A stretch of DNA of 36,769 nt from NCBI RefSeq assembly GCF_022179185.1, contig NZ_BPQJ01000058.1, forward strand, positions 1-36,769, written 5' to 3'. The notes beneath the pieces were generated by a model. The model was not told where the DNA came from, did no database searches, and was given only the letters and a program-made list of their open reading frames with translations. Each line of letters begins with the position of its first letter. Position 1 is the first letter of the stretch. The stretch is from Methylobacterium frigidaeris (GTDB taxonomy: Bacteria > Pseudomonadota > Alphaproteobacteria > Rhizobiales > Beijerinckiaceae). This document shows positions 30,601-36,769 of the stretch, piece after piece. The position numbers and the translations under genes are program-made.

Positions 30601-31791
30601 TTGCAACCGACAGGCATTCAGAAGTTTGAGCCTCGCCCGTTCCGAGGAAGCTACCTTCGGGTCACGATAGAACTCGATGCGGTATGCCCCGGGCATCTTC
30701 GGGCCGCTCTCCACGGATCTGACCAAGCCCGTCAGGCAAGGTTCTTGGCCTACGCGGAGATCATGGACGGGAACGAGGCTGCGCTGGCACAACGCCTCGG
30801 CGCCGAGGTGGCATCTGCCTCTGGGAACACCGACGCTGATCAGGTGGTGATCGGCAGGGCCCTCGCAGTTCCGAAGCCCCGCGAGATCGTCGAGGCCATC
30901 TTCAAGACCGCCCCGGACGGCTTCCTCGGCCTGCTGCGTCGGCTCGGTGCTGATCCACTCCCCGACCCCACCCTGTATCGTGAGCTTCACCGGCTCTTCT
31001 CATCTCGCGACCCCGCCGACCGCGCCCGTGTCCTCGTTCTCCGGCAGTCTCCAGGCACCATCTCGCCCATGCAGATCGCGATCGTGATGGCCCTCGACCC
31101 CGTGCTTCTGCACCCCCGCTTCGTCCGCAAGATCGAGACGCTCAGGGAGGCTCGCGACCTCAATGCCGCTCTCAGCTACGTGCGGGCCCACTGCTCCACC
31201 GCCACCGAAGAGGCGGTCCGGCAGTCAGTTTCCTCCTTCCCCGAGAAGAAGATCGTCGAGGCATTCGTGCTGGGGTGGGCGAGGCGGTTCGATCGACTTC
31301 CGTTCCCCCTCGCAGTTCATGATCCGTCCCTGGTGGTACTGGACACCGGGGCCGCGCTTGTCAGCGCCGGACGCCGCTATGACAACTGCTTGGCGAGCAA
31401 GGTTCCCGAGGTACTGGTAGGCCGCAAGCTCTACGTCGAGGTCAGGTTGGGTGCCGGTCGCGGCGTGATCGCCGAGTTACGGCGCACCTCCCGGTGCTGG
31501 GTCCTCCGGATGCTTCACCAGCGAGGCAACGGGCGCGTCCCCCGGGATCTTGCGGTGGCTGTTCGTGGCAAGCTCGCTGCTCACGGTATCGCCATTTACG
31601 ATCAGCCCTCGAACGGCACCGCTGGCCTTGATGCGGCCGCCAAGTTGCTCGACATCTACGACTGGCGAACTGACGACGTCAGCGAGTTCGACACGCCAGA
31701 ACCGCTAAGTCTGGCAGAACTCGAAGCAGAACTTGATGATCTTGTTCGAACTTTCGGGTCGACGGCGTCAATGGCCGAGGCTGCCCCGTGA
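30601..31791 (+). CDS. Hypothetical protein with a PcfJ-like motif
   Basis: A 396-residue ORF with TTG start (GGAG about nine bases upstream), used because the first in-frame ATG is far inside. It is helical in the first 230 residues, with HEAT-like charged helices (REIVEAIFKTAPDGFLGLLR, RELHRLFSSRDPADRARVLV). A later segment, DTGAALVSAGRRYDNCLASK then VPEVLVGRKLYVEVRLG, resembles the PcfJ-like region with its conserved Cys and nearby Tyr. Then comes an acidic C-terminus rich in Leu/Glu. The family assignment is tentative. It is followed after 14 bp by the coiled-coil ORF at 31806, so both may be co-transcribed. Confidence 0.65.
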   Translation: MQPTGIQKFEPRPFRGSYLRVTIELDAVCPGHLRAALHGSDQARQARFLAYAEIMDGNEAALAQRLGAEVASASGNTDADQVVIGRALAVPKPREIVEAIFKTAPDGFLGLLRRLGADPLPDPTLYRELHRLFSSRDPADRARVLVLRQSPGTISPMQIAIVMALDPVLLHPRFVRKIETLREARDLNAALSYVRAHCSTATEEAVRQSVSSFPEKKIVEAFVLGWARRFDRLPFPLAVHDPSLVVLDTGAALVSAGRRYDNCLASKVPEVLVGRKLYVEVRLGAGRGVIAELRRTSRCWVLRMLHQRGNGRVPRDLAVAVRGKLAAHGIAIYDQPSNGTAGLDAAAKLLDIYDWRTDDVSEFDTPEPLSLAELEAELDDLVRTFGSTASMAEAAP

Positions 31792-31805
31792 GAAGGGTGT
31801 AGCGC

Positions 31806-32177
31806 CTGTTTGACGCCAAGATCTTCGAGCGGCTTCGGGACGTTCAAGGAAGAACATCGGAAGCGGCGGAGCTTGCAGGGATCCTGCGCCACAACCTCGA
31901 ACTGCTCGGGGACTCGGCGGGCCCGCTGCGAGCGCGACATGTCGCCGAGGTCGAACTGGAAGCGCTGCGCGTCGAGATGCTGGAGGCGTATGAGACGGTG
32001 GCGTCGCTGGTCGCGGATCTGGAGTTCGAGCGGGCGCGCGTCGCCTACCTGGAGGAGCGGCTTGCCGCCTTCGAGGACGATGCCGAGGCTGCTCGACGAT
32101 CGCACCCGCCGCTCAGGATCGTGTCCATCACGTCTGGATCACCCGGTGACCATTGTCGGACTGATGCCGACGCCTGA
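31806..32177 (+). CDS. Coiled-coil protein with probable CTG start
   Basis: The frame gives FDAKIFERLRDVQGRTSEAA, LAGILRHNLELLGDS, VEMLEAYETVASLVADLEFE and YLEERLAAFEDDAEAARR, with strong codon bias from the first codon on. Only CTG (31806) is available as a start, with AGAAGGG nine to ten bases before it; the first ATG is at 31977, well inside the biased region. It begins 14 bp after the 396-residue gene. About 123 residues, mostly coiled coil. The non-canonical start is the odd point. Confidence 0.5.
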   Translation: MFDAKIFERLRDVQGRTSEAAELAGILRHNLELLGDSAGPLRARHVAEVELEALRVEMLEAYETVASLVADLEFERARVAYLEERLAAFEDDAEAARRSHPPLRIVSITSGSPGDHCRTDADA

Positions 32178-32229
32178 TCCCTCGGCCACTTTCGCGAGCA
32201 GGATCATGGGCAACGGCCGATAGCCGACG

Positions 32230-32526
32230 TTACCGGCTGCGCCGTCCGAGCAGAGTCGCGATGTAGATGTCGCGCTCGATCGTGGCATCGAGGTCCCGGA
32301 TCTCAGCCGCCAGATCCTGGCGGATGGCTACGACTTCCGCGAGGCGGTGCCGGATCCGCGCAATGGTTCGCGGTGAGACTCGGGCCGTGGCTCCTTCGCG
32401 CCGAGTGTAGTCGCCGAGGTAGCCGCGGGCACGGTCGCAGTAGCGGATGGAAAATGCCTCGCGCGAGTCGGCGAGGCCGAGTTCGATTATGCGATCGCAC
32501 AGTAAAATAATTTGATGTCCAAACAC
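32230..32526 (-). CDS. Hypothetical small protein
   Basis: About 98 residues from GTG 32526 (MFGHQIILLCDRIIELGLAD); a TTG at 32583 would add 19 AT-rich codons. It continues with SREAFSIRYCDRARGYLGDY and ends in a charged C-terminal helix (RHRLAEVVAIRQDLAAEIRD). The upstream DNA is AT-rich and shared with the divergent gene at 32598, so it is probably a promoter. Similar short proteins are seen in related plasmid regions, but no domain can be named with confidence. Confidence 0.55.
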   Translation of the reverse strand: MFGHQIILLCDRIIELGLADSREAFSIRYCDRARGYLGDYTRREGATARVSPRTIARIRHRLAEVVAIRQDLAAEIRDLDATIERDIYIATLLGRRSR

Positions 32527-32597
32527 TATTTGACAAACCTCAATGATGGAATTTATGATGGATAAATATTTACTCGATTGCAAAGTAAAGGTTGATC

Positions 32598-32846
32598 ATG
32601 CCTCCAAATCACAATCTCAAACATGTCAGTGACCGAGCAACGGGAGTGTACGACGTCTCGACACCTCACGGGCATTGGGTTCTCGGTCGAACTAAGGAGT
32701 TCTGCTATCTTTACTCGCAGGGTTATTGGTACTTCACCACCGACCGGAGGCGGGAACGGATCACGTTCCACTTCGAGCGGCAACAGGATGCCGACGCATT
32801 CCGCCAGTCAACGGCCGCGTCAGCCACTCTGGTGACCTGCACGTAG
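32598..32846 (+). CDS. Hypothetical small protein
   Basis: An 82-residue ORF. ATG 32598 with AAAGG nine bases upstream (TTG 32592 also possible). MPPNHNLKHVSDRATGVYDV, HGHWVLGRTKEFCYLYSQGY, then RERITFHFERQQDADAFRQS suggest a small mixed alpha/beta fold. No family was recognised. It diverges from the gene at 32230 over an AT-rich 71-bp gap and lies before the Shedu gene, 124 bp apart. Confidence 0.55.
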   Translation: MPPNHNLKHVSDRATGVYDVSTPHGHWVLGRTKEFCYLYSQGYWYFTTDRRRERITFHFERQQDADAFRQSTAASATLVTCT

Positions 32847-32970
32847 CTCGCCGAGGATCTGGCGTTCTGAGGACGAACCCGTGGAAAAGCTGGCTTGTCT
32901 TCCTTCGCTTGTAGCGTCCTGATGACTGTTCGGGTGTAATAGAAGATCTTGCGTTGGTAAAAAAGCATCG

Positions 32971-34053
32971 ATGAAAGTCAACATCCGGAAGTACGATCCC
33001 ACACAGCGACCCAACCTGGAACGAACGGTGACGGTCGTTCTGAAGGACGGTCCCAAGGTACGGCGTGTCGCCAAGCACACTGTCGTGCTGAACGAGCACA
33101 CGGGGGAGTTCCACCACGACTCGCTGACGATCAAGACCTACGCCCTGAACAAGCGGACCTGCACCCTCGATCCCGGCCGCTCTGTGCATCTCGACGGGGA
33201 GGAGTTGCAGCGCCTGATGGAGTTCATGCGGTCGTCCCGAGGTGGCGGACTTCCGGTGAAGGCAGGCGGCTACGTCGTCCTGCCGACGCCCGAGATGTTC
33301 AACGATGCGGTGACCCGCAAGCTGCACGACCTAACCGATGCGGCGGGCGCTGAGGCTCTCGCCATCCTCCTTCGGCAGGCGGCCGAGAAGCCGGATCTTT
33401 TGCGCGCCGTGATGGAGCGTGCTGCCGAGCGAGGGGACGAGTTCTTCGCCGAAGCCGCTGCCGCGCTCAACCTCGTGGTCTACAGGAGGGCTGTGGTTCA
33501 ACTCGAAGACCTGATCGAGAGCCCCGGCGCCCGGGAGGCGGACTTCCAGCGGCTCCTCACCGCGAACCCATGGATGTTCGGAAGCGAGTACAGCCGCCTG
33601 CTCGATATCCGGCGCCTTACCCGCGACGAGCAGCAAGACTTCCTGTTCAGCCGCACCACGGACGGCTACATCGAGGTGGTCGAGATCAAGACACCCCTGG
33701 GCGGAGATGCCCTGTTCGCCTACGACCGCTCTCACGACACCTACTACCCCAAGGCTGACCTTTCGAAGGTGCTGGCTCAGGTGGAGAATTACCTGGAGAA
33801 GCTCGATCGCAGGCGCGACACCATCCTCGCCGACGACGGCGTCGACGCGCACAAGGTGCGTGCCAAGGCCGTGATCGGCCGCGACGGCGATGAGCATCAG
33901 ATCAGGGCTTTGCGGCGCCTCAACGGCCACCTTCACGGTATCGAGGTGATCACCTTCGACGGCCTGCTGCGGATCGCACGGCGGGTACTCTCCTACCTCG
34001 AAGATCCTGCGGAACCGGGTGGCTCGGCACCCGAAACCGACAGCCTGGACTGA
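32971..34053 (+). CDS. sduA: Shedu defence nuclease, DUF4263 (SduA)
   Basis: A 360-residue protein. The N-terminal part (1-180) is variable, as in the family. The C-terminal DUF4263 region has EADFQRLLTANPWMFGSEYS and LDIRRLTRDEQQDFLFSRTT, with the PD-(D/E)XK core Asp223 in QQDFL and Glu238-x-Lys240 in VVEIKTP, then Gln270-x-x-x-Tyr274 in QVENYL. Shedu is a single-gene antiphage system whose nuclease acts on DNA. The gene stands alone here, convergent with an ADP-ribosylglycohydrolase gene (6-bp gap). The intact active-site residues imply activity. The N-terminal sensing part cannot be interpreted. Confidence 0.88.
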   Translation: MKVNIRKYDPTQRPNLERTVTVVLKDGPKVRRVAKHTVVLNEHTGEFHHDSLTIKTYALNKRTCTLDPGRSVHLDGEELQRLMEFMRSSRGGGLPVKAGGYVVLPTPEMFNDAVTRKLHDLTDAAGAEALAILLRQAAEKPDLLRAVMERAAERGDEFFAEAAAALNLVVYRRAVVQLEDLIESPGAREADFQRLLTANPWMFGSEYSRLLDIRRLTRDEQQDFLFSRTTDGYIEVVEIKTPLGGDALFAYDRSHDTYYPKADLSKVLAQVENYLEKLDRRRDTILADDGVDAHKVRAKAVIGRDGDEHQIRALRRLNGHLHGIEVITFDGLLRIARRVLSYLEDPAEPGGSAPETDSLD

Positions 34054-34059
34054 GGTTGC

Positions 34060-35511
34060 TCAGGCGACCGGAGTGCGCCGCCGCTGCGCGTCATTCTCGC
34101 TCCTGACGAACGTCTCCCGCAGCAGCCCGAGGAGCACGTCGGCGCGCGCGACCACGCGGCCGAGCAGTCCCGACTCGTAGCTGCCCGCGAGGTAGCCCTC
34201 GGAAAAGCGATCGGCGCGAATGCAGACGGTGAGGATCCTGGCGAGGTCGTCCTCGTTCGCCTGGGCAAGCGCGTCAGGGTCGTTGAGCAGGCGCTCGCCT
34301 TCCGCGGACTGGCCCCATTCCGACCAGTTGAAGGCGCGGACCCAGCCGTAGTCGTAGACGACCTTGTAGAACTCCTGCGCCTCCTCCCCGAGGCTGGTCC
34401 AGCCCATCGTGACGCTGCCGTTGTCGTGCTGGGCGGGGACTTCCTCGGCGAACGCGAACCCGTCGCGGTCGAAGACGCGCCGGAAGCGGGCCAGGGCCTC
34501 CAGGCGCTGCCGAAGCGTCCAGTCCCCCGTCATCCATGGTGCGGCGAAGGGGGAGCCCAGGGTCCTGCCGTCACCTGCCTCCTCATCCTCCTGTCCGTCA
34601 GGACGTGCTGATCGCGATCCCAGGTCGAGCAGGCGCCCCGCCGTCTCCTCGATCCGCTGTCGCCACGCCAGGGGCTGGAGCCAGCGCTGCGGAATACCCG
34701 AGGCGCCGAATACCGCCCCGGCGATCTGGCCCGTAACCGCCCCGACCGTGTCGGCGTCGCCCGCGAGGTTGACCGCAAGCACGAGCGCCTCCTCGAAGCT
34801 GTCGGCCTTGCCCGTGCACCAGAGCGCCGCCTCCAGGGTATCGATGACGTAGCCCGTCGACTTGATCTGGGAACGGTCCCTGGTCGACCATCCCCCCTTG
34901 GCGATCCGCTGGACGGCGCGGGTGCCCACCCAGTCGCGGGGGCGCAGCGCGTCCTTGCCGCGGCCCAGGATCGCCTCGCGCAGGATCAGCACGAGCAGGT
35001 CGCACGCCTCGACAGCCTCCGCCGCCGCATGAGTGGTGCGGCTCTGCTCCCGGGCGAGCCGAGCGGCCAGCGCGGGATCGTTCAGGGCCGTGATGGCGAC
35101 CGGCGATACCCGCATGATCGAGCCGTTCCCGGCCGTGTCGGGCGCCTCGGAGCCCGCGAACGGATTGCCGCTCCGCCGGAACAGGCCGATCGAATTCCGG
35201 GTGGTGATGCCGACGTCGAAGCACGTCCCCGTGCAGGAGTACTCACCCTTCTTCAGCCATGCCGCGAAGCGCGTCATGAGGTCGACGGCGTCGAATTCCG
35301 GATGGGCGATCAGGCTGTCGGCGAGGGCCAGCGCGGTCGCCATGTCATCGGTCCACTGCCCGGGCTGAAGGCCGAACGGGCCGCCACCGGTCATCTCGGT
35401 GTGCAGGGGATGGATGTCGCGCTTCTCGAACTCCAGGGTGGTGCCGAGGGCGTCGCCCACGGCGAGGCCCAGAAGGGCGCCACGGGCGCGATCGTCGATG
35501 GATGTGACCAT
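34060..35511 (-). CDS. ADP-ribosylglycohydrolase-DUF6508 fusion
   Basis: A 483-residue protein. Residues 8-310 form an ADP-ribosylglycohydrolase (DraG/ARH-type) domain: GALLGLAVGDALG, the metal-binding T-D-D at 54-56 in QWTDDMATAL, SIMRVSPVAI, and Asp252/Asp254/Thr255 in LAGDADTVGAVTGQ. It would remove ADP-ribose from a target using Mg2+. Residues 345-480 match the DUF6508 type (LARFRRVFDRDGFAFAEEVP, TSLGEEAQEFYKVVYDYGWV then RAFNWSEW). AGGAG precedes ATG 35511. It follows an unknown 150-residue gene on the same strand (47-bp gap) and may reverse a modification made by a partner or by a phage. Confidence 0.88.
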   Translation of the reverse strand: MVTSIDDRARGALLGLAVGDALGTTLEFEKRDIHPLHTEMTGGGPFGLQPGQWTDDMATALALADSLIAHPEFDAVDLMTRFAAWLKKGEYSCTGTCFDVGITTRNSIGLFRRSGNPFAGSEAPDTAGNGSIMRVSPVAITALNDPALAARLAREQSRTTHAAAEAVEACDLLVLILREAILGRGKDALRPRDWVGTRAVQRIAKGGWSTRDRSQIKSTGYVIDTLEAALWCTGKADSFEEALVLAVNLAGDADTVGAVTGQIAGAVFGASGIPQRWLQPLAWRQRIEETAGRLLDLGSRSARPDGQEDEEAGDGRTLGSPFAAPWMTGDWTLRQRLEALARFRRVFDRDGFAFAEEVPAQHDNGSVTMGWTSLGEEAQEFYKVVYDYGWVRAFNWSEWGQSAEGERLLNDPDALAQANEDDLARILTVCIRADRFSEGYLAGSYESGLLGRVVARADVLLGLLRETFVRSENDAQRRRTPVA

Positions 35512-35558
35512 GCTGCGTTCTCCTGCCGTCACCGATGCCGTTTGAACTGCCCGGGTTC

Positions 35559-36011
35559 TCAGGCGGGGAGCGTGACTCCGCTGTCGGTCAGGCGGGCCCT
35601 GGCCGACGCGACGGCCGCGGCGGGAAACCGCTCGGGGTGCGTGGCGACGAGGTACTCGACGGTGCAGGTGCCGAGACCGTTCTCGACCAGGATCTGGAAG
35701 CCGGTGCCCTGGGTGTTGCCGAGGGCGCAGTCGGTCATGAAGGCGATCTCGCCGTTGTTCCTGATCGAGCGCAGGCTGTAGTTCGACTTCAGCCGCTTGC
35801 CGGTCTTCTCGAAGCGGCACCGGTCGAGCAGCGCGAGGGCGCCGTGACAGCCCGCGATCACCGGGTCGGTGTAGTCGCTGCCGCGGCGACGGAAGAGTTC
35901 GACGGCGGCCTCGCGGTAGACCTTGGATGCCTCCGGCTTCGCTGACGCCTGAGCGTTGTCCATGAGGGTCTCCAGTTGGGCATTGGAGAGCTTGAGCAGG
36001 TCAATCGTCAT
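35559..36011 (-). CDS. Hypothetical protein partner of the glycohydrolase gene
   Basis: A 150-residue soluble protein. ATG 36011 follows AAGGA about ten bases upstream. It starts MTIDLLKLSNAQLETLMDNA, a long helix, then VYREAAVELFRRRGSDYTDP, GCHGALALLDRCRFEKTG, and strand-like GEIAFMTDCALGNTQGTGFQ and LVENGLGTCTVEYLV. No family was recognised. It sits between an XRE regulator and the ADP-ribosylglycohydrolase gene, so a shared regulated role is likely. It carries no obvious ADP-ribosyltransferase motif. Confidence 0.65.
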   Translation of the reverse strand: MTIDLLKLSNAQLETLMDNAQASAKPEASKVYREAAVELFRRRGSDYTDPVIAGCHGALALLDRCRFEKTGKRLKSNYSLRSIRNNGEIAFMTDCALGNTQGTGFQILVENGLGTCTVEYLVATHPERFPAAAVASARARLTDSGVTLPA

Positions 36012-36114
36012 GAGGACAAATCCTTCTCGCGGGCCGTTGGGGACGCGGGCAGCAGCGACGGATCCGGGCTCCCGGCCTGATGAGCCGGAACCGTCGCGAA
36101 TTCTCGGCGGATTG

Positions 36115-36453
36115 TCAGGAAGTGATGCTGACTTGGACGGTGAGACGGCTCACGGGCAGCCGGAGGAGCTTGGCGAGAGACAGTTTCGTCTGCTCGATGA
36201 TCTCGACGAAGCCTTCTTCCGGCGCGTCATGATCGGTTTCGCCGGGTCCTTCCCCCTCACCCGTTTCCAGGTAGGCCCTGTCGATCCTAAGGGCGGCGGC
36301 GACTTGGGTCAGCATTTCAGGTCGGGGATTGAACTTGTTGTGTTCCCAGTTCGACACCCCCGAGGGCGTGATGTCGAGGGCGCGGGCCAAGTCGCTGACG
36401 CTCATGCCGCGAGCGAGACGGGTGTGCTTGATGCGGCTGCCGATGGTGTCCAC
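36115..36453 (-). CDS. XRE-family transcriptional regulator
   Basis: A 112-residue protein with an N-terminal Cro/C1-type HTH: IGSRIKHTRLARGMSVSDLA, then RALDITPSGVSNWEHNKFNP and RPEMLTQVAAALRID (residues 4-58). The C-terminal part (GEGEGPGETDHDAPEEGFVE, IIEQTKLSLAKLLRL) is acidic then amphipathic. The start is GTG 36453, with GGAG about eight bases upstream. A plausible promoter (TTGAAA-17-TAGTTA) lies upstream. It may control the two genes after it on the same strand. Confidence 0.85.
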   Translation of the reverse strand: MDTIGSRIKHTRLARGMSVSDLARALDITPSGVSNWEHNKFNPRPEMLTQVAAALRIDRAYLETGEGEGPGETDHDAPEEGFVEIIEQTKLSLAKLLRLPVSRLTVQVSITS

Positions 36454-36483
36454 GGGGGCGCTCCGAAGTTGGCGACACCCATA

Positions 36484-36512
36484 TAACTATGCGAACCTCA
36501 AAAAGGTTTCAA
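36484..36512 (-). promoter_or_regulatory. Promoter candidate of the XRE gene
   Basis: Minus strand: -35 TTGAAA (36512-36507), a 17-bp spacer and -10 TAGTTA (36489-36484), about 30 bp before the GTG start. Close to consensus in spacing and sequence for the region. The AT-rich part just upstream (GGGCTATGATAGTTTTTTCA) resembles the operator-like block at 1040-1066. Confidence 0.5.
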
Positions 36513-36769
36513 GGGCTATGATAGTTTTTTCACCTTTCAGAGTTTCTGAGGGCATCCTCGGAGTTTGACCACCTCATGGCCGCGACACCCGGCGGGCTGC
36601 CGGGCCCCCGAGGGGCGGCATGGCCCTCGTCGGCTCGCTTCAGGATTGGCGGAGCAATCTTGCCCGTGATCCTGGGCGGAACATGCACGGGGTCAGGACC
36701 CACCCCGCGTGAACTCAGCGCCGGAGCCGCCCCTGCCGGTGCCCCGCGGTGATGACGAGGCCCTGGTCG
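36513..36769. other. End of window, little coding
   Basis: No complete gene. On the minus strand 36769-36715 reads DQGLVITAGHRQGRLRR and a stop with every third position G or C, possibly the end of a gene entering from outside the window. A 30-codon plus-strand ORF at 36620-36712 (MALVGSLQDWRSNLARDPGR, then NMHGVRTHPA) has weak support. Confidence 0.3.

Noticed and set aside
36620..36712. 30-codon ORF containing MHGVRT, similar to the MHGVTR peptides
   Set aside because: Single occurrence, weak codon bias and no repeat; likely chance, although noted for comparison.

Overview
The window is GC-rich DNA with strong G/C third-position codon bias. The gene content fits an accessory replicon of an alphaproteobacterium: a ParA plus ribbon-helix-helix partition locus beside a helix-turn-helix replication-type protein, a DUF2239 gene, an alphaproteobacterial-style ars cluster and several decayed recombinases. 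Methylobacterium/Methylorubrum is my best guess from protein flavour. That is an inference, since no rRNA or core gene is present. One replication/partition set in about 37 kb would suit a complete mid-size plasmid, but the sequence alone does not prove circularity.

Layout. Positions 1-6.2 kb hold an autoregulated-looking HTH gene, an intact tyrosine recombinase, two decayed relatives of it (one a chimera joined out of order), and between those a small operon: a 7-TM protein followed by two small ORFs sharing a Met-His-Gly motif. Positions 6.2-9.7 kb hold an AAA ATPase and a subtilisin-like protease that match IetA/IetS (plasmid stability and phage defence). Positions 9.8-15.5 kb are an arsenic island: MFS, ArsO-like flavoprotein, arsR, acr3, arsC and arsR on the minus strand, with arsH divergent across a palindromic operator. 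After 1.2 kb without convincing genes come DUF2239, a GIY-YIG protein and an alpha/beta hydrolase.

Positions 18.8-20.4 kb hold a glutaredoxin-MauE-DUF305 fusion, divergent from a MerR-family regulator. The promoter between them carries an 18-bp perfect palindrome very like the mercury-resistance operator. Positions 20.5-27 kb are mostly short unknown genes, with a 22-bp AT-rich inverted repeat, a resolvase pseudogene with an amber codon and a frameshifted small gene. Positions 27.3-29.9 kb are the replication and partition core. The replication-type gene has a hairpin over its ribosome binding site. parA and the RHH gene are surrounded by degenerate GAAGGTGTKA repeats that look like the centromere.

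Positions 30-36.5 kb hold unknown genes, a Shedu (DUF4263) nuclease, an ADP-ribosylglycohydrolase-DUF6508 fusion with a partner gene, and an XRE regulator. Taken together this is a plasmid backbone carrying maintenance and defence modules (IetAS, Shedu, possibly the ADP-ribosylglycohydrolase locus) and metal or arsenic cargo (ars, MerR/Grx-MauE-DUF305). Repeated recombinase decay shows past cassette turnover.
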